Positions 38,193 to 47,639 of a stretch of DNA of 64,000 nt are shown in pieces (within the stretch, counting starts at the first letter, position 1; the number at the start of each line of letters is the position of its first letter). The notes under the pieces are model-generated. The model was not told where the DNA came from and did no database searches. It saw only the letters and a list, made by a program, of their open reading frames with translations. The DNA is from JASJBU01 sp963790775 (lineage in GTDB: Bacteria; Pseudomonadota; Gammaproteobacteria; Chromatiales; Chromatiaceae), in assembly GCA_963790775.1 (NCBI GenBank), contig CAWBPR010000017.1, positions 1 through 64,000 on the forward strand, read 5' to 3'. Both the position numbers and the translations under genes were made by a program.

Positions 38193-38295
38193 ACTCCCAC
38201 TCGATTGTAAACTAGCCATTATTACGCATTAACATCAATGGCTTATTTGTAGGGATAAGTGATAATACCATGCAAAATACCATGTTCAGAAATTC
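38193..38295. repeat. Direct repeat B, guaA-end-like attachment candidate
   Basis: Second copy of the repeat at 34165-34266, beginning ACTCCCACTCGATTGTAA and ending in ATACCATGTTCAGAAA. It defines the right end of the 3.9-kb segment with the ATPase, SEC-C and helical protein genes. No integrase is present between the copies. Confidence 0.65.
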
Positions 38296-38359
38296 CTGTG
38301 TCGGATGGCGCAAGACCACGGTCGGGTCGAAGTTGCTGAAAAATAAATCTGTCCCGTTT

Positions 38360-41300
38360 TTAGCCCGGTGCCGATACTTTCCAAGGCGCGGCGATGTCGT
38401 CGAGGATGAGATAGAGGCTCGGTACCAGCAGCAGGGAGATTGCGGTCGCGAACAGGATGCCATAGCCGAGCGAGATGGCCATCGGGATCATGATCTTGGC
38501 CTGCACGCTGGTCTCAAAAATCATCGGCGCGAGGCCGCCGAAGGTTGTCAGCGTGGTCAGCAGGATGGGACGAAAGCGTCGCGTACCTGCCGCGATGATG
38601 GCGTTCAGGGCGTCGAGTCCCTCATGGCGCTGCCGGTTGGCATAGTCGATTAACACCAGGCTGTCGTTCACCACAACCCCGGAGAGCGCAATGATCCCCA
38701 TGAGACTAACCACGCTCAGGCTGAAACCCATCAGCAGATGACCGAGCAAGGCACCTACTGCACCGAACGGGATGGCCACCATCACCAGGATCGGCTGGGT
38801 ATAGCTGCGGAACGGGATCGCCAACATCACATAGATGATCACCAGCGCGGCCAGTGCGCTGTTGCGCAGGCTGGTCACGCTTTCGCTGGTATCGGCCTGC
38901 TTGCCTTGAAAGCTGTAACTCAGGCCAGGATACTGCTGCAGCAACTCCGGCAGAATCTGGCTGCGCAGCGTGGCAACCACCTGATTGGTCTGGTCGACCG
39001 GTTCAATGTTGGCGGTGACGCTGACGGTACGCCGGGCATCGCGACGCTCGATGCTGGTGTAGGCGCGACCGCGCGCAATGTGCGCAACCTCGACCAACGG
39101 CACCCAGGCACCGTCAGGTGTTTTTAGCCGAAATTGCTCGATATCGTATTCGCTGGTGCGTTGTGACTCGGGCAGGCGCACCTTCACCCTGATCTCGTTG
39201 CGACCGCGTTGTTGCCGCAATGCCTCAGCGCCATAGAAGGCGTTGCGCACCTGGCGGGCAACGTCTTCTGCTGTCAGACCGAGGCTGCGGCCCTCGGGCA
39301 GTATCGTGAAATCGAACTGTTCTTTACCGGGTGAAAAACCGTCTTTGATATCGGTTGCCAACGGCAGTTCCGCGAGCTTTTGCGCCAATGCCGCACTGGC
39401 GTTGTCCAGCAGGTTGATGTCGTTATGACTCAACTCCACTGTCAGCGCGGCCCCGCGCCCCGGCCCGCCCAGGTCCGATTCGAAACGTAACGAGTCGACC
39501 TCCGGCAAGGGGCCGGTGGCCGCACGCCAGCGCCGTGTCAGCTCACCGGCTTCGAGCGGTCGTATGCCTTCGTCGGTCAGTGTCAGACGTATCGTACTGA
39601 CGTTCTCGGCGATGTTGGCGTCGATGCTCTCCAGCAGTTGTTCGCGACCGACCTCTGCGGCAACCTGCTCGATTGCGGCGATCAACTGTGTCTCGACCTG
39701 TCGCACCTTTTCGGTAGGCGATCCATAAGGCAGGGTTGCGGTGACAATGGCTCGATCAGACTCGACCCGCGGCATCAGTGTGAAGCCCATACGGCCACTG
39801 AAGGCATAGCCGAGCACGATGGTCAGTAATGCAATGCCGAGTGCAACCGTGAGATAGCGGTTACTCAGGCTCAGGGTCAGCAGTGGCCGGTAGCGTCGTT
39901 CGATAAAGCGATTCAGCGCATTGGCTACACGCTGTTGCCTGTCGTGTATCCAGCGTGCCACGGGATTGCGGCGCCCGGATTGCGAGTGGCCAAGGTGCGC
40001 CGGCAGAATAAACAACGCCTCGACCCAGGAGATCAGAAAGACCGTTGATACCACCAGCGGAACCACCTGGAACATCTTGCCCATGGTGCCAGGTATAAAA
40101 TAGAGCGGCATGAAGGCGACCAGGTTGGTCAGGATGCTGAAGGCTATCGGCATCGATACCTCGCGCGCGCCTGCGATCGCCGCGTCGAGGTAGCCCATAC
40201 CCCGTTGCCGGCGCTCGTAAATATTTTCGCCCGCGATAATGGCGTCATCCACGACGATGCCGAGGGCAACGATGAAAGCGAACATCGAGATCATATTCAG
40301 TGAGACATCCATGATCGGCAGAAACAGGAAGGCACCGAGGAAGCTGGTCGGAATCCCGAGGGTGACCCAGAAGGCAAGTTTGAACTCGAGAAACAGACCC
40401 AGCATCACCAGCACCAGCGCCAAGCCAAAAAATGCATTCTTTAACAGCAGGTCAAGGCGTTGCTGGTAGACCTCGGACATATCGTGATCGATAGAGAGTG
40501 TTACCCCGGGCGGTAGTTCCGGAGTGATGTCGGCAATCACGGCACGTGCCGCAGCGGCTACCTGCGCCGGTGTCTGCTCGCCGACCCGGTAGATCTGCAG
40601 CACGATGCTGGGGTTGCCGTTGAATGTCTGCGCACTGTCGTTATCCTCAAAGCCATCGGTGACAGTCGCGATCTGGTCGAGGGTCAGGTAGCCACCGCTA
40701 CCGGTCGTCACGACCGGGATCTGTGCGAACTCCGCGGCCCAGTCGCGGCGCTGCTTGACCCGCAACAGGATCTCGCCACCACTGGTTTCCAGACTGCCAC
40801 CCGGCAGTTCGACCGAACTGCTGTCGATTGTTTTGGCGATATCGGCCAGCGTCAGTTCATAGCGTCGCAGGGTGTCCCGATCGACTTCGATCTGAACCTC
40901 GTAATCACGATCGCCGCGCATCTCCAACTGGGTAATGTCGGGTTGCAGCAGCAGACGGTCGCGTAGCGACTCGGCGACTTCGCGCAAAGTCCAGTCGCTT
41001 ACCGGGCCTGAGACAGCCACACCCAGCACCTCACGCTGGCGGCTGGCGAGCGAGACCTGCGGTTTTTCGGCGTCTTCGGGCAAGGTCGTTATGGCGTCGA
41101 TTTCCTGCTGAATTTCCTGGTAGACGAGCGTAGCATCGGCGTCAGTGCTGAGCTCGGCACTAACTGACGCACGGCCTTCGGTGGCGGATGCGGTAATCTC
41201 CTCGATACCCTCGATCCCGCGAATTGCCTCTTCGATGGCCAGCACGATGCCCTGTTCAACCTCTTCCGGGCTGGCGCCCGAGTATTCGACCGTGATGTCT

Positions 41301-41467
41301 ACCTGGTCGAGAGTGAAATCGGGAAACACTTCTTCCTTGATGGTCCAGGAGGTGAACAGGCCGCCAAACAGCAGTACGAGCATCAACAGGTTGGGCGTAA
41401 CCCGGTTGTGCGTCATCCAGGCGATCGGGCCACGAGTCTGACTGCTCTCGGTGTCGGGCGTGTTCAT
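38360..41467 (-). CDS. RND-family efflux transporter permease
   Basis: A 1035-aa inner-membrane RND pump with 12 TM helices in the 1+5/1+5 layout and two large periplasmic porter domains. Visible family features: MTHNRVTPNLLMLVLLFGG (TM1), EYSGASPEEVEQGI, the TM4 proton relay GIVVDDAIIAGENIYER (Asp pair) and the C-terminal repeat GVVVNDSLVLIDYAN. Closer to HAE1/unassigned RND pumps than to the heavy-metal CzcA type by the TM4 sequence, but substrate is unknown. The start overlaps the adaptor gene by ATGA. Confidence 0.92.
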   Translation of the reverse strand: MNTPDTESSQTRGPIAWMTHNRVTPNLLMLVLLFGGLFTSWTIKEEVFPDFTLDQVDITVEYSGASPEEVEQGIVLAIEEAIRGIEGIEEITASATEGRASVSAELSTDADATLVYQEIQQEIDAITTLPEDAEKPQVSLASRQREVLGVAVSGPVSDWTLREVAESLRDRLLLQPDITQLEMRGDRDYEVQIEVDRDTLRRYELTLADIAKTIDSSSVELPGGSLETSGGEILLRVKQRRDWAAEFAQIPVVTTGSGGYLTLDQIATVTDGFEDNDSAQTFNGNPSIVLQIYRVGEQTPAQVAAAARAVIADITPELPPGVTLSIDHDMSEVYQQRLDLLLKNAFFGLALVLVMLGLFLEFKLAFWVTLGIPTSFLGAFLFLPIMDVSLNMISMFAFIVALGIVVDDAIIAGENIYERRQRGMGYLDAAIAGAREVSMPIAFSILTNLVAFMPLYFIPGTMGKMFQVVPLVVSTVFLISWVEALFILPAHLGHSQSGRRNPVARWIHDRQQRVANALNRFIERRYRPLLTLSLSNRYLTVALGIALLTIVLGYAFSGRMGFTLMPRVESDRAIVTATLPYGSPTEKVRQVETQLIAAIEQVAAEVGREQLLESIDANIAENVSTIRLTLTDEGIRPLEAGELTRRWRAATGPLPEVDSLRFESDLGGPGRGAALTVELSHNDINLLDNASAALAQKLAELPLATDIKDGFSPGKEQFDFTILPEGRSLGLTAEDVARQVRNAFYGAEALRQQRGRNEIRVKVRLPESQRTSEYDIEQFRLKTPDGAWVPLVEVAHIARGRAYTSIERRDARRTVSVTANIEPVDQTNQVVATLRSQILPELLQQYPGLSYSFQGKQADTSESVTSLRNSALAALVIIYVMLAIPFRSYTQPILVMVAIPFGAVGALLGHLLMGFSLSVVSLMGIIALSGVVVNDSLVLIDYANRQRHEGLDALNAIIAAGTRRFRPILLTTLTTFGGLAPMIFETSVQAKIMIPMAISLGYGILFATAISLLLVPSLYLILDDIAAPWKVSAPG

Positions 41468-42747
41468 AAGCCTGTTTCCTGTTTGGCTACCCGGGCGTCG
41501 CCGGTGACCTGCTGGCGGGTGTCGGATACAGCTGAATGCAGCCGTAGCGGCGTACCCGCCACTGGCGTGCTCAGATCCACGGTAATAATCCGGTCATCGC
41601 TGTCGATTCCGGTTTTGATCAGCACGTGCTCGCCTGCGCGGTGCACCACCTCGACCGTGCGTACCTCAAGCGTGTTGTCGGAGGCCATGACCCAGACCGT
41701 ATCGCCGTCACGGAGCAGTTTTCGAGGCAGGGTCACCACCTCAGGGATCGACTCGCCGGCAATGCGCACGCGCAGGTAATCGTTGACCATGATGGGTGGA
41801 AGGCCGGCGTTCTCGTCGCGCAACGCGAGTGGATCGTCGACCCCAATCAACAGGCGTGCCGTGCGGCTTGCACTGTCGAGTTCCGGAATCAGTCGCACTA
41901 CCCGGCCGTGACGTTTTTGCGCCGCATCCCATCCCGTTTGCTGCAGTTCGACCTGCGCACCCGTATCACCGTCTTCGCCGGGGATGGCGATTTGGGCAAG
42001 GTCGGTGACCGGCACGCTGACCTCGACCCAGAAGGTATCCACGTTGATCAATGTAAGCAGCGTCGTACTGGTCGTCACCCGGGTTCCCAGGTCGACGTTG
42101 CGTAACAGCACCATGCCGTCGAACGGCGCGGTTACCCGGGTGCGCGCTAGATCGAGGTCGGCCTGGTCGCGATCCGCCTTGGCGCTCTCCAGTGTTGCAC
42201 GGGCGCTTGCCAACTGCGGCTGACGCAGAACCAATGCCCTGTCAGCGGCCTCCAGTTTGCGGTCGAGCAGTTCGTACTCACGTTTTGCGACCGCCTGCTG
42301 CCCCAGCTCCTCCTGCAGCGCGGCCTGTGCTTCCGCTACTGCGGCCTGTTGCTTGCGCAGGCTGAGCTGGTAGTCCGCCACGTCGATGCGCAGCATTTCT
42401 TCTCCGGCCTTGAACTGTCCGCCCGGCATCAACTCCTCGCTGACGGCAACGATCGGTCCGCTGACCATGGGGTAGAGCGTACTCTCGCGGGCCGCGATCA
42501 CCGTGCCCATCGCTTCGAACACCGGGGTGTTGGTAGCGGATGTGAAGGTGGCGATTTCAACCAGCCTGGGCTGCGCAACCGGCGGGGCCATGCGGGCCAG
42601 GGGTCCGCTACTGAAGAGCATCAGGCCGCTGATCGCACCTGCGCCGATGACGACCACGGGCAATAGCCAACGTAAAAGGCGTCCGTCACTTCTTCGCTGC
42701 CGTTGAGGGCCGTTGGTTGGTTCTGTGTCCACTGTCGTCTGGTTCAT
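41464..42747 (-). CDS. RND efflux periplasmic adaptor (MFP/HlyD family)
   Basis: A 427-aa adaptor linking the RND pump to the outer-membrane channel. N-terminal TM anchor (about 26-47), then barrel-sandwich/lipoyl half motif (MVSGPIVAVSEELMPGGQF), a coiled-coil hairpin (QAAVAEAQAALQEELGQQA; LESAKADRDQADLDLARTR), the second lipoyl half (VTAPFDGMVLLRNVDLGTRV) and a beta-barrel domain. Lies between the outer-membrane factor and the permease, the usual operon order. Confidence 0.92.
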   Translation of the reverse strand: MNQTTVDTEPTNGPQRQRRSDGRLLRWLLPVVVIGAGAISGLMLFSSGPLARMAPPVAQPRLVEIATFTSATNTPVFEAMGTVIAARESTLYPMVSGPIVAVSEELMPGGQFKAGEEMLRIDVADYQLSLRKQQAAVAEAQAALQEELGQQAVAKREYELLDRKLEAADRALVLRQPQLASARATLESAKADRDQADLDLARTRVTAPFDGMVLLRNVDLGTRVTTSTTLLTLINVDTFWVEVSVPVTDLAQIAIPGEDGDTGAQVELQQTGWDAAQKRHGRVVRLIPELDSASRTARLLIGVDDPLALRDENAGLPPIMVNDYLRVRIAGESIPEVVTLPRKLLRDGDTVWVMASDNTLEVRTVEVVHRAGEHVLIKTGIDSDDRIITVDLSTPVAGTPLRLHSAVSDTRQQVTGDARVAKQETGL

Positions 42748-42770
42748 TGTTTGCCTATCTCAATCATTAC

Positions 42771-44186
42771 TCAATCATTGGATGTTTTGACCGCGACAAC
42801 CTGATCAAGCGAGTCCGTGAGCCAGCCTGCAGCGATGGCGCGATGCAGTGCGATGCGATAAGTAAGCAGCGTGCGACGGGCGGCCAGCTGGTCGCGCTGC
42901 AGGCCTTGATGGGTGCGCAGTGCATCGAGGATATCCAGATAATCGGCCGTCCCCTTGGTGTAGTTGTAACGCGTTCGTTCGACCACCTCTGCGGTGAGTG
43001 CAAGCTGGCGATCGAGGCTTTGCAGCAGCAGACCTTGCTGCTGTTCACGCACCAGGGCATCTTCAACCTCGGTGAGGGCATTGATCACGATACCGCTGTA
43101 ATCATGCAGCGCAGCACGCGCTGCTGCATTCGTCCGGTCCACCTCTGCGATGCGTTGTCCGCCGTCGAATACCGGGCCGAACAACTCGACGGCAAGCATC
43201 GTAACCCAGTCGTTGAACAGACCACTCAGGCTTCCAGCGGTTGTGGTCAAGGTGGCACTCAGGGTAATGCGGGGGAACCGGTCAGCCACAGCTTTGGCAA
43301 CTTCGGCCTCGGCTGCGCGCAATTTATAGTATGCTTCACGCACGTCCGGCCGCTGTTGTACCAGCTCGGCCGGCAGACCGGTGCTGGGGAGTGGCGGCAG
43401 CGCAATCAGTTTGCCCGACGGCAATGAAATGCCGGGCGTTGTCGGTGATAGCCCCAACAATGCATTGAGCTGGTGTTCGAGTACGGCCTGTTCGGCGCGT
43501 GCAGTGGCGAGCAGCGCTTCGGCCGATTCGACCAGCTGACGTTGCTGTAATACATCGGTGGCCTGCACCTTGCCGAGATCAAAACGCAGTTCGATCAATT
43601 CCAGGGTCTGGCGATTGGTCTGCTGCTGTTCGTTCAGCAAGTCGATCTGGCCACCTTGCTCGATGCGCTGGTACCAGGTATTTGCTACCTCGGCGGTCAG
43701 TGTGATGGCGGCCGCATCCAGGGCCTCACGACTCGCCATCCAGGTCTGCCGCGCTGCCTCGGTTTCAGCCTCGAGTCCGCCCCAGAGGTCCAGTTCGTAA
43801 CTTGCCGCGATGCTGCCGGTATGGCTGCTTGTGCCGTCGGTATCCGAACTGGATAGGCCTGCATTGATTTGCGGCAATAGCTGGGCGCCGGTCTTGCGAG
43901 CCAGCGCGGCGGCTTCGGCCAGGCGTGCCTGTGTCGCAAGCAGACTGGGATTGGCCGCCAGTGCTGTTTGCTCCAGCGTTTGGAGTTGCGCATCGGGCAG
44001 TGACTTCCACCAATGGGATTGCAGGGGAACCTCGCCGGATTGGGAAAAATAACCGACGGGTTCCACGATTGTTGCCGGCTCGGTGGAGAGTGTTGTACAC
44101 GCGACCAGGGGCAGCACGGCAATAAACATCAAGCCTTTAAGCCGGCTTAGTGAGGGCATGCAGCTGTTGCTTTTATCGTGTCTCAT
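42771..44186 (-). CDS. Outer-membrane efflux lipoprotein (NodT/TolC family)
   Basis: A trimeric outer-membrane channel subunit of about 471 aa. A lipoprotein signal precedes the lipobox LPLVAC; the start may be ATG 44186 or ATG 44159, both upstream of the signal core. Two OEP repeats contain ANPSLLATQARLAEAAALAR and the second-half RPDVREAYYKLRAAEAEVA, typical of NodT proteins. First gene of the efflux triad proper, 24 bp before the adaptor gene. Confidence 0.9.
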   Translation of the reverse strand: MRHDKSNSCMPSLSRLKGLMFIAVLPLVACTTLSTEPATIVEPVGYFSQSGEVPLQSHWWKSLPDAQLQTLEQTALAANPSLLATQARLAEAAALARKTGAQLLPQINAGLSSSDTDGTSSHTGSIAASYELDLWGGLEAETEAARQTWMASREALDAAAITLTAEVANTWYQRIEQGGQIDLLNEQQQTNRQTLELIELRFDLGKVQATDVLQQRQLVESAEALLATARAEQAVLEHQLNALLGLSPTTPGISLPSGKLIALPPLPSTGLPAELVQQRPDVREAYYKLRAAEAEVAKAVADRFPRITLSATLTTTAGSLSGLFNDWVTMLAVELFGPVFDGGQRIAEVDRTNAAARAALHDYSGIVINALTEVEDALVREQQQGLLLQSLDRQLALTAEVVERTRYNYTKGTADYLDILDALRTHQGLQRDQLAARRTLLTYRIALHRAIAAGWLTDSLDQVVAVKTSND

Positions 44187-44222
44187 TTGAAAGATCTGCA
44201 CTATGCCGGTTAATCCCGGGAA

Positions 44223-44513
44223 CTATTGAGGCCGCCCTCTCTCACCAGGAGGCCCGCCTTCGGGTGCACAGGCCAAACCTTCCTCACCATCCGGTAATGC
44301 GATGCAGGTGCCTTTCACTAAATCATTGCGCCGACCGGTGAAACTGCAGGCATCACCTTCTGAAAGGTCGGCGCATGCCTGAATGGCTTCAGGTGGTGGA
44401 CCTTGTGGTCTGCCTCGATCGCCTGGCCCTGCTGCGCAGGAGACTGATGCAGCGGCCATGGAGGCAAAAATCAAGGCGGTAAACCATTTTGACTGACTCT
44501 GAGTGGATGACAT
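44223..44513 (-). CDS. Small exported protein with cysteine pairs
   Basis: A 96-aa protein with a signal peptide (about 1-26; ASVSC could be a lipobox). The mature part begins Gly/Pro/Arg-rich (GPGDRGRPQGPPPEAI), then has ACADLSEGDACSF and GTCIALPDGEEGLAC, four cysteines that probably form two disulfides. It lies between the response regulator and the efflux genes and is probably co-regulated. No function is known. Confidence 0.75.
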   Translation of the reverse strand: MSSTQSQSKWFTALIFASMAAASVSCAAGPGDRGRPQGPPPEAIQACADLSEGDACSFTGRRNDLVKGTCIALPDGEEGLACAPEGGPPGERGRPQ

Positions 44514-44625
44514 TTTGAACTCCTTCGTTGCTCTACTGTGGATGCGTTCAGTATGGCTATGTAGTAAGGAGTGACGGTGAAGAAATTATGGAAAACTCAT
44601 GGAGATTCGCGCTGAAGTGATACCG

Positions 44626-45312
44626 TTATTCAATTTTGTAACCCATTCCATATATAGAGTGGATTATCTCTTCATCTCCCAGGGGGTCAGAGAGTTTCTT
44701 GCGCAGATTCTTTATGTGACTGTCGATAGTTCGATCACTGACAATCCGGTCGTCCAGATAGCTTGCCCTCATCAGGCTTTCTCGCGAATACATGCGTCCA
44801 GGCTGTGATATCAGCGCCTGCAGCATACGAAACTCCACAGGTGTGAGATCGAGCACCTGTTCCCCAATCCGGCATTGAAAACGCTCGGGCGACAGGACAA
44901 TGCCTCGATATTCGATTTTGTTATCTGTTGTGGCCACTGGATATTGTTGTACACGCCGCAGAATGGCCCGTACCCGCGCAACCACCTCGCGTGGCAGGAA
45001 GGGTTTACAGACATAGTCGTCGGCCCCAATCTCCAGCCCGAGCAGGCGATCGATTTCGTCGACCCTGGCTGTGAGCATAAGAATCGGTACCGTGGAAAAC
45101 TGCCGGACTTCCTTGCAAATGCTCAAGCCGTCTTTTCCCGGCAACATAAGATCCAGGATGACAAATACAGGATTACTATCCCTGATAGTCTCCACTGCGT
45201 TGCTGCCCTCATTCAACACGATCGCTTTGAATCCCTCTTTGGCCAGATAGTCCACAAGGATTTGTGCGATTTTATCCTCGTCTTCGACGATAATGATTTT
45301 CCGGTCGCTCAT
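44626..45312 (-). CDS. OmpR/PhoB-family response regulator (BaeR-like)
   Basis: A 228-aa regulator: receiver domain with IIIVEDEDK acidic pocket, phosphorylatable Asp in VILDLMLPGKDGL and conserved Lys in CKPFLPREVV, followed by a winged-helix DNA-binding domain (LTPVEFRMLQAL; SDRTIDSHIKNLRKKL; HSIYGMGYKIE). The LMLTARVDEIDRLLGLEIGA segment is close to BaeR. Its gene follows the kinase gene with a 1-bp gap and precedes the efflux operon, which it likely activates. Confidence 0.9.
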   Translation of the reverse strand: MSDRKIIIVEDEDKIAQILVDYLAKEGFKAIVLNEGSNAVETIRDSNPVFVILDLMLPGKDGLSICKEVRQFSTVPILMLTARVDEIDRLLGLEIGADDYVCKPFLPREVVARVRAILRRVQQYPVATTDNKIEYRGIVLSPERFQCRIGEQVLDLTPVEFRMLQALISQPGRMYSRESLMRASYLDDRIVSDRTIDSHIKNLRKKLSDPLGDEEIIHSIYGMGYKIE

Positions 45313-45313
45313 A

Positions 45314-46774
45314 TTATTTCTCCGAAGTTACCGGGAAAACCAGTCGAATACACAATCCACCCAGTGCGGACGGAGCAGCCGCAATGGTGCCCTGATGCGC
45401 GTCCATAATATTCCTGCAGATCGCCAGTCCGAGACCCGCCCCCGCCGTGCGGCGACTGCGGGACGTTTCATGACGGTAGAGGGGTTCGAACAGTTTGTCG
45501 CACTCGTCTGCCTCGACGCCCGGCGGCGTGTCCTCGATTTTGATCACCACGCTGTCCTCGGTATCCGAGAGGGTGATCTCTATGCGTCCTGGTGAATCCG
45601 TGTAGGCCATCGCGTTTTCCAGAAGATTGACAAACAGTTGATCCAGGCGCTGGCTGTCCGCGCTGATCATGCCGTGGATTTCACCGATTACCTTTAACTC
45701 GATATCTTTTTCGCGGGCGCGCATCCGAACGGCCTCAACCGTGGCGGTGATGCACTGTTTGATATTGACCGGGGCGAATGAATAACGCAAACCTCCGATG
45801 TCCGACACGGACAGTTCGTAGAGATCGTCGATCAGGCGGCGCAGGCGCGTAACCTCCTGGTCCAGCGACAGGACCTGCTCCATATCGAGAGGGCGTATAC
45901 CATCTTTTATGGTTTCGATCTCACCGGTGAGCACGGTCACCGGCGTGCGCAACTCGTGAGAAATATCGGCCAGCCAACGTTGGCGCGAAGCCCGGTTTTC
46001 CGCCAGCTTGTGTGCAAGCCGGTCCAGGTCACCCATCAATTGTCCCAGTTCATCTGTCCTGCGCTCGTTAAGACGCGTGGAATAATCGCCATTGGACAGC
46101 CGTGAAATACCGGAGATCGCACGTCGAATCGGAGCGAGTAAAATCCGGGTCAGCAACCATGAAACAATGACAGCCAGAATCAGCGAGGTAACCCCGATTA
46201 AACCACTGGTGATCCACTGCTGGCTGGAAAACGCGGTTTCCTGGGGCGAGTCGAAATGCCTTCTTGGCGCACTGCGCAGTTCGCCCACCGCTTCCCCATC
46301 CACTGTCACTGACACCCTGATTGGTTTTAAGTCTGCAATGCCCGGCAGTGTGCCGGCAATGACCCGACCGCTGGTACTGTACAAAGCGGTTGGCGGTCCC
46401 AGTGGTGGCGGTCTATCTCCCCGAGAGTCCGCTGTCGATGGTTCTGTCGGGCGTAACTCAGGGGGTGGCAACATACTGCCGGGTGGTGGCGGAATACCTG
46501 CCCTGATCCGCTCTTTGGGGTTCGCCGCCGAATGCTCCCACAATATCGCCTCGAAACGTTGTTCAGTCAGTGTTGACCAGGAATGACCGGCTGCAATATA
46601 CGCCTGCGACAGATCGTTCGCGAGTAAATGCAGGCGTTTTTCCTCCAGTGCGTTGACATAATCCAGAAACCCCTGTTCGAAACTCCAGCGTGCGAGTCCC
46701 AGGGTTGAAATCAATACCACAATGGTCAGGCCGAGGAATGCCAGGATCAGCTTTTTTGAGATTGTAAGCGCCAT
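45314..46774 (-). CDS. Sensor histidine kinase (BaeS-like)
   Basis: A 486-aa inner-membrane kinase. TM1 about 9-30, periplasmic sensor about 31-185, TM2 about 186-212, HAMP, HisKA with WLADISHELRTPVTVL (phospho-His), and HATPase with LLENAMAYTDSPG (N box) and AGAGLGLAICRNIMDA (G2 box). The sensor loop is proline-rich (GIPPPPGSMLPPPELRP), unusual and possibly extended or partner-binding. Divergent from the lectin-like gene at 46916. Confidence 0.9.
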   Translation of the reverse strand: MALTISKKLILAFLGLTIVVLISTLGLARWSFEQGFLDYVNALEEKRLHLLANDLSQAYIAAGHSWSTLTEQRFEAILWEHSAANPKERIRAGIPPPPGSMLPPPELRPTEPSTADSRGDRPPPLGPPTALYSTSGRVIAGTLPGIADLKPIRVSVTVDGEAVGELRSAPRRHFDSPQETAFSSQQWITSGLIGVTSLILAVIVSWLLTRILLAPIRRAISGISRLSNGDYSTRLNERRTDELGQLMGDLDRLAHKLAENRASRQRWLADISHELRTPVTVLTGEIETIKDGIRPLDMEQVLSLDQEVTRLRRLIDDLYELSVSDIGGLRYSFAPVNIKQCITATVEAVRMRAREKDIELKVIGEIHGMISADSQRLDQLFVNLLENAMAYTDSPGRIEITLSDTEDSVVIKIEDTPPGVEADECDKLFEPLYRHETSRSRRTAGAGLGLAICRNIMDAHQGTIAAAPSALGGLCIRLVFPVTSEK

Positions 46775-46915
46775 GGCCCAAGTATAACCACCCGTCGTCG
46801 TCCAAACAGCCGTTTCGGATCGAATACTGGAGTTTTAACAGGTCTATGCACATTTTCTACACATTTCCCTTTTAGAATTGAAAGAACATCAAACAACCAT
46901 AACCAGGGAATAGCC

Positions 46916-47560
46916 ATGAAGCCTGATCAAGTATTAATTCCTGTTTTACTCACCATGATACTTTCGACAACCGCACTTTACGCACAGGACAATACCATGA
47001 GTTTTTTCGTCACCAGCGCAGGGTCGGGTAAAGGGGGTGATCTGGGAGGGCTGAAAGGCGCCGATTCACATTGTGCAAAGCTTGCAAAAGCCGTTGGCTC
47101 GAAGAAAAAGCAATGGCGCGCTTACCTGAGCACCGAGGCTGACGGTAAACGCGGTATCAGCGCACGGGACAGAATTGGCCAGGGTCCGTGGTATAACGCA
47201 AAAGGCGTACTCATCGCAAAAAACATTACCGAATTACATCTTTACAACAAAACAATCCTCAAGGAGACCGCGCTCAACGAAAAAGGCGAAATCGTCAATG
47301 GCCGGGGTGACCAACCGAATCTGCACGACATGCTGACCGGCAGCATGGACGACGGCACCGCCTATTTTCCGGATACCGAAGACCACACCTGTAACAACTG
47401 GACCAGTAGTGATGCCGGTTCGGCGCAGGTGGGTCACCATGATCGTCACGGTGGCGGCAACCTGTCATGGACCTCGGCCCATGCCAGCCGCGGCTGCAGC
47501 ATGGAAGCCCTGGCAAAAACCGGCGGCGCGGGCCTGTTTTACTGTTTTGCGGCTGATTAG
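46916..47560 (+). CDS. Exported lectin/endostatin-like protein
   Basis: A 214-aa protein with signal peptide (1-23, ending LYA) and a single domain starting SFFVTSAGSGKGGDLGGL then ADSHCAKLAKAVG, with EDHTCNNWTSSDAG and GCSMEALAKTGGAGLFYCF. The pattern of Trp/Cys spacing (C..C.NW..C..C) is that of C-type-lectin-fold domains found in bacterial exported proteins. Ligand unknown. AGGGAATAGCC lies before the ATG. Confidence 0.75.
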   Translation: MKPDQVLIPVLLTMILSTTALYAQDNTMSFFVTSAGSGKGGDLGGLKGADSHCAKLAKAVGSKKKQWRAYLSTEADGKRGISARDRIGQGPWYNAKGVLIAKNITELHLYNKTILKETALNEKGEIVNGRGDQPNLHDMLTGSMDDGTAYFPDTEDHTCNNWTSSDAGSAQVGHHDRHGGGNLSWTSAHASRGCSMEALAKTGGAGLFYCFAAD

Positions 47561-47639
47561 CCAGGCATTAACAAAGCGGAGCATCTGGCGATAGTCAGAT
47601 GCATGCTCATGCTTGTTTCAGTTTATCGAAGGAGATCCT

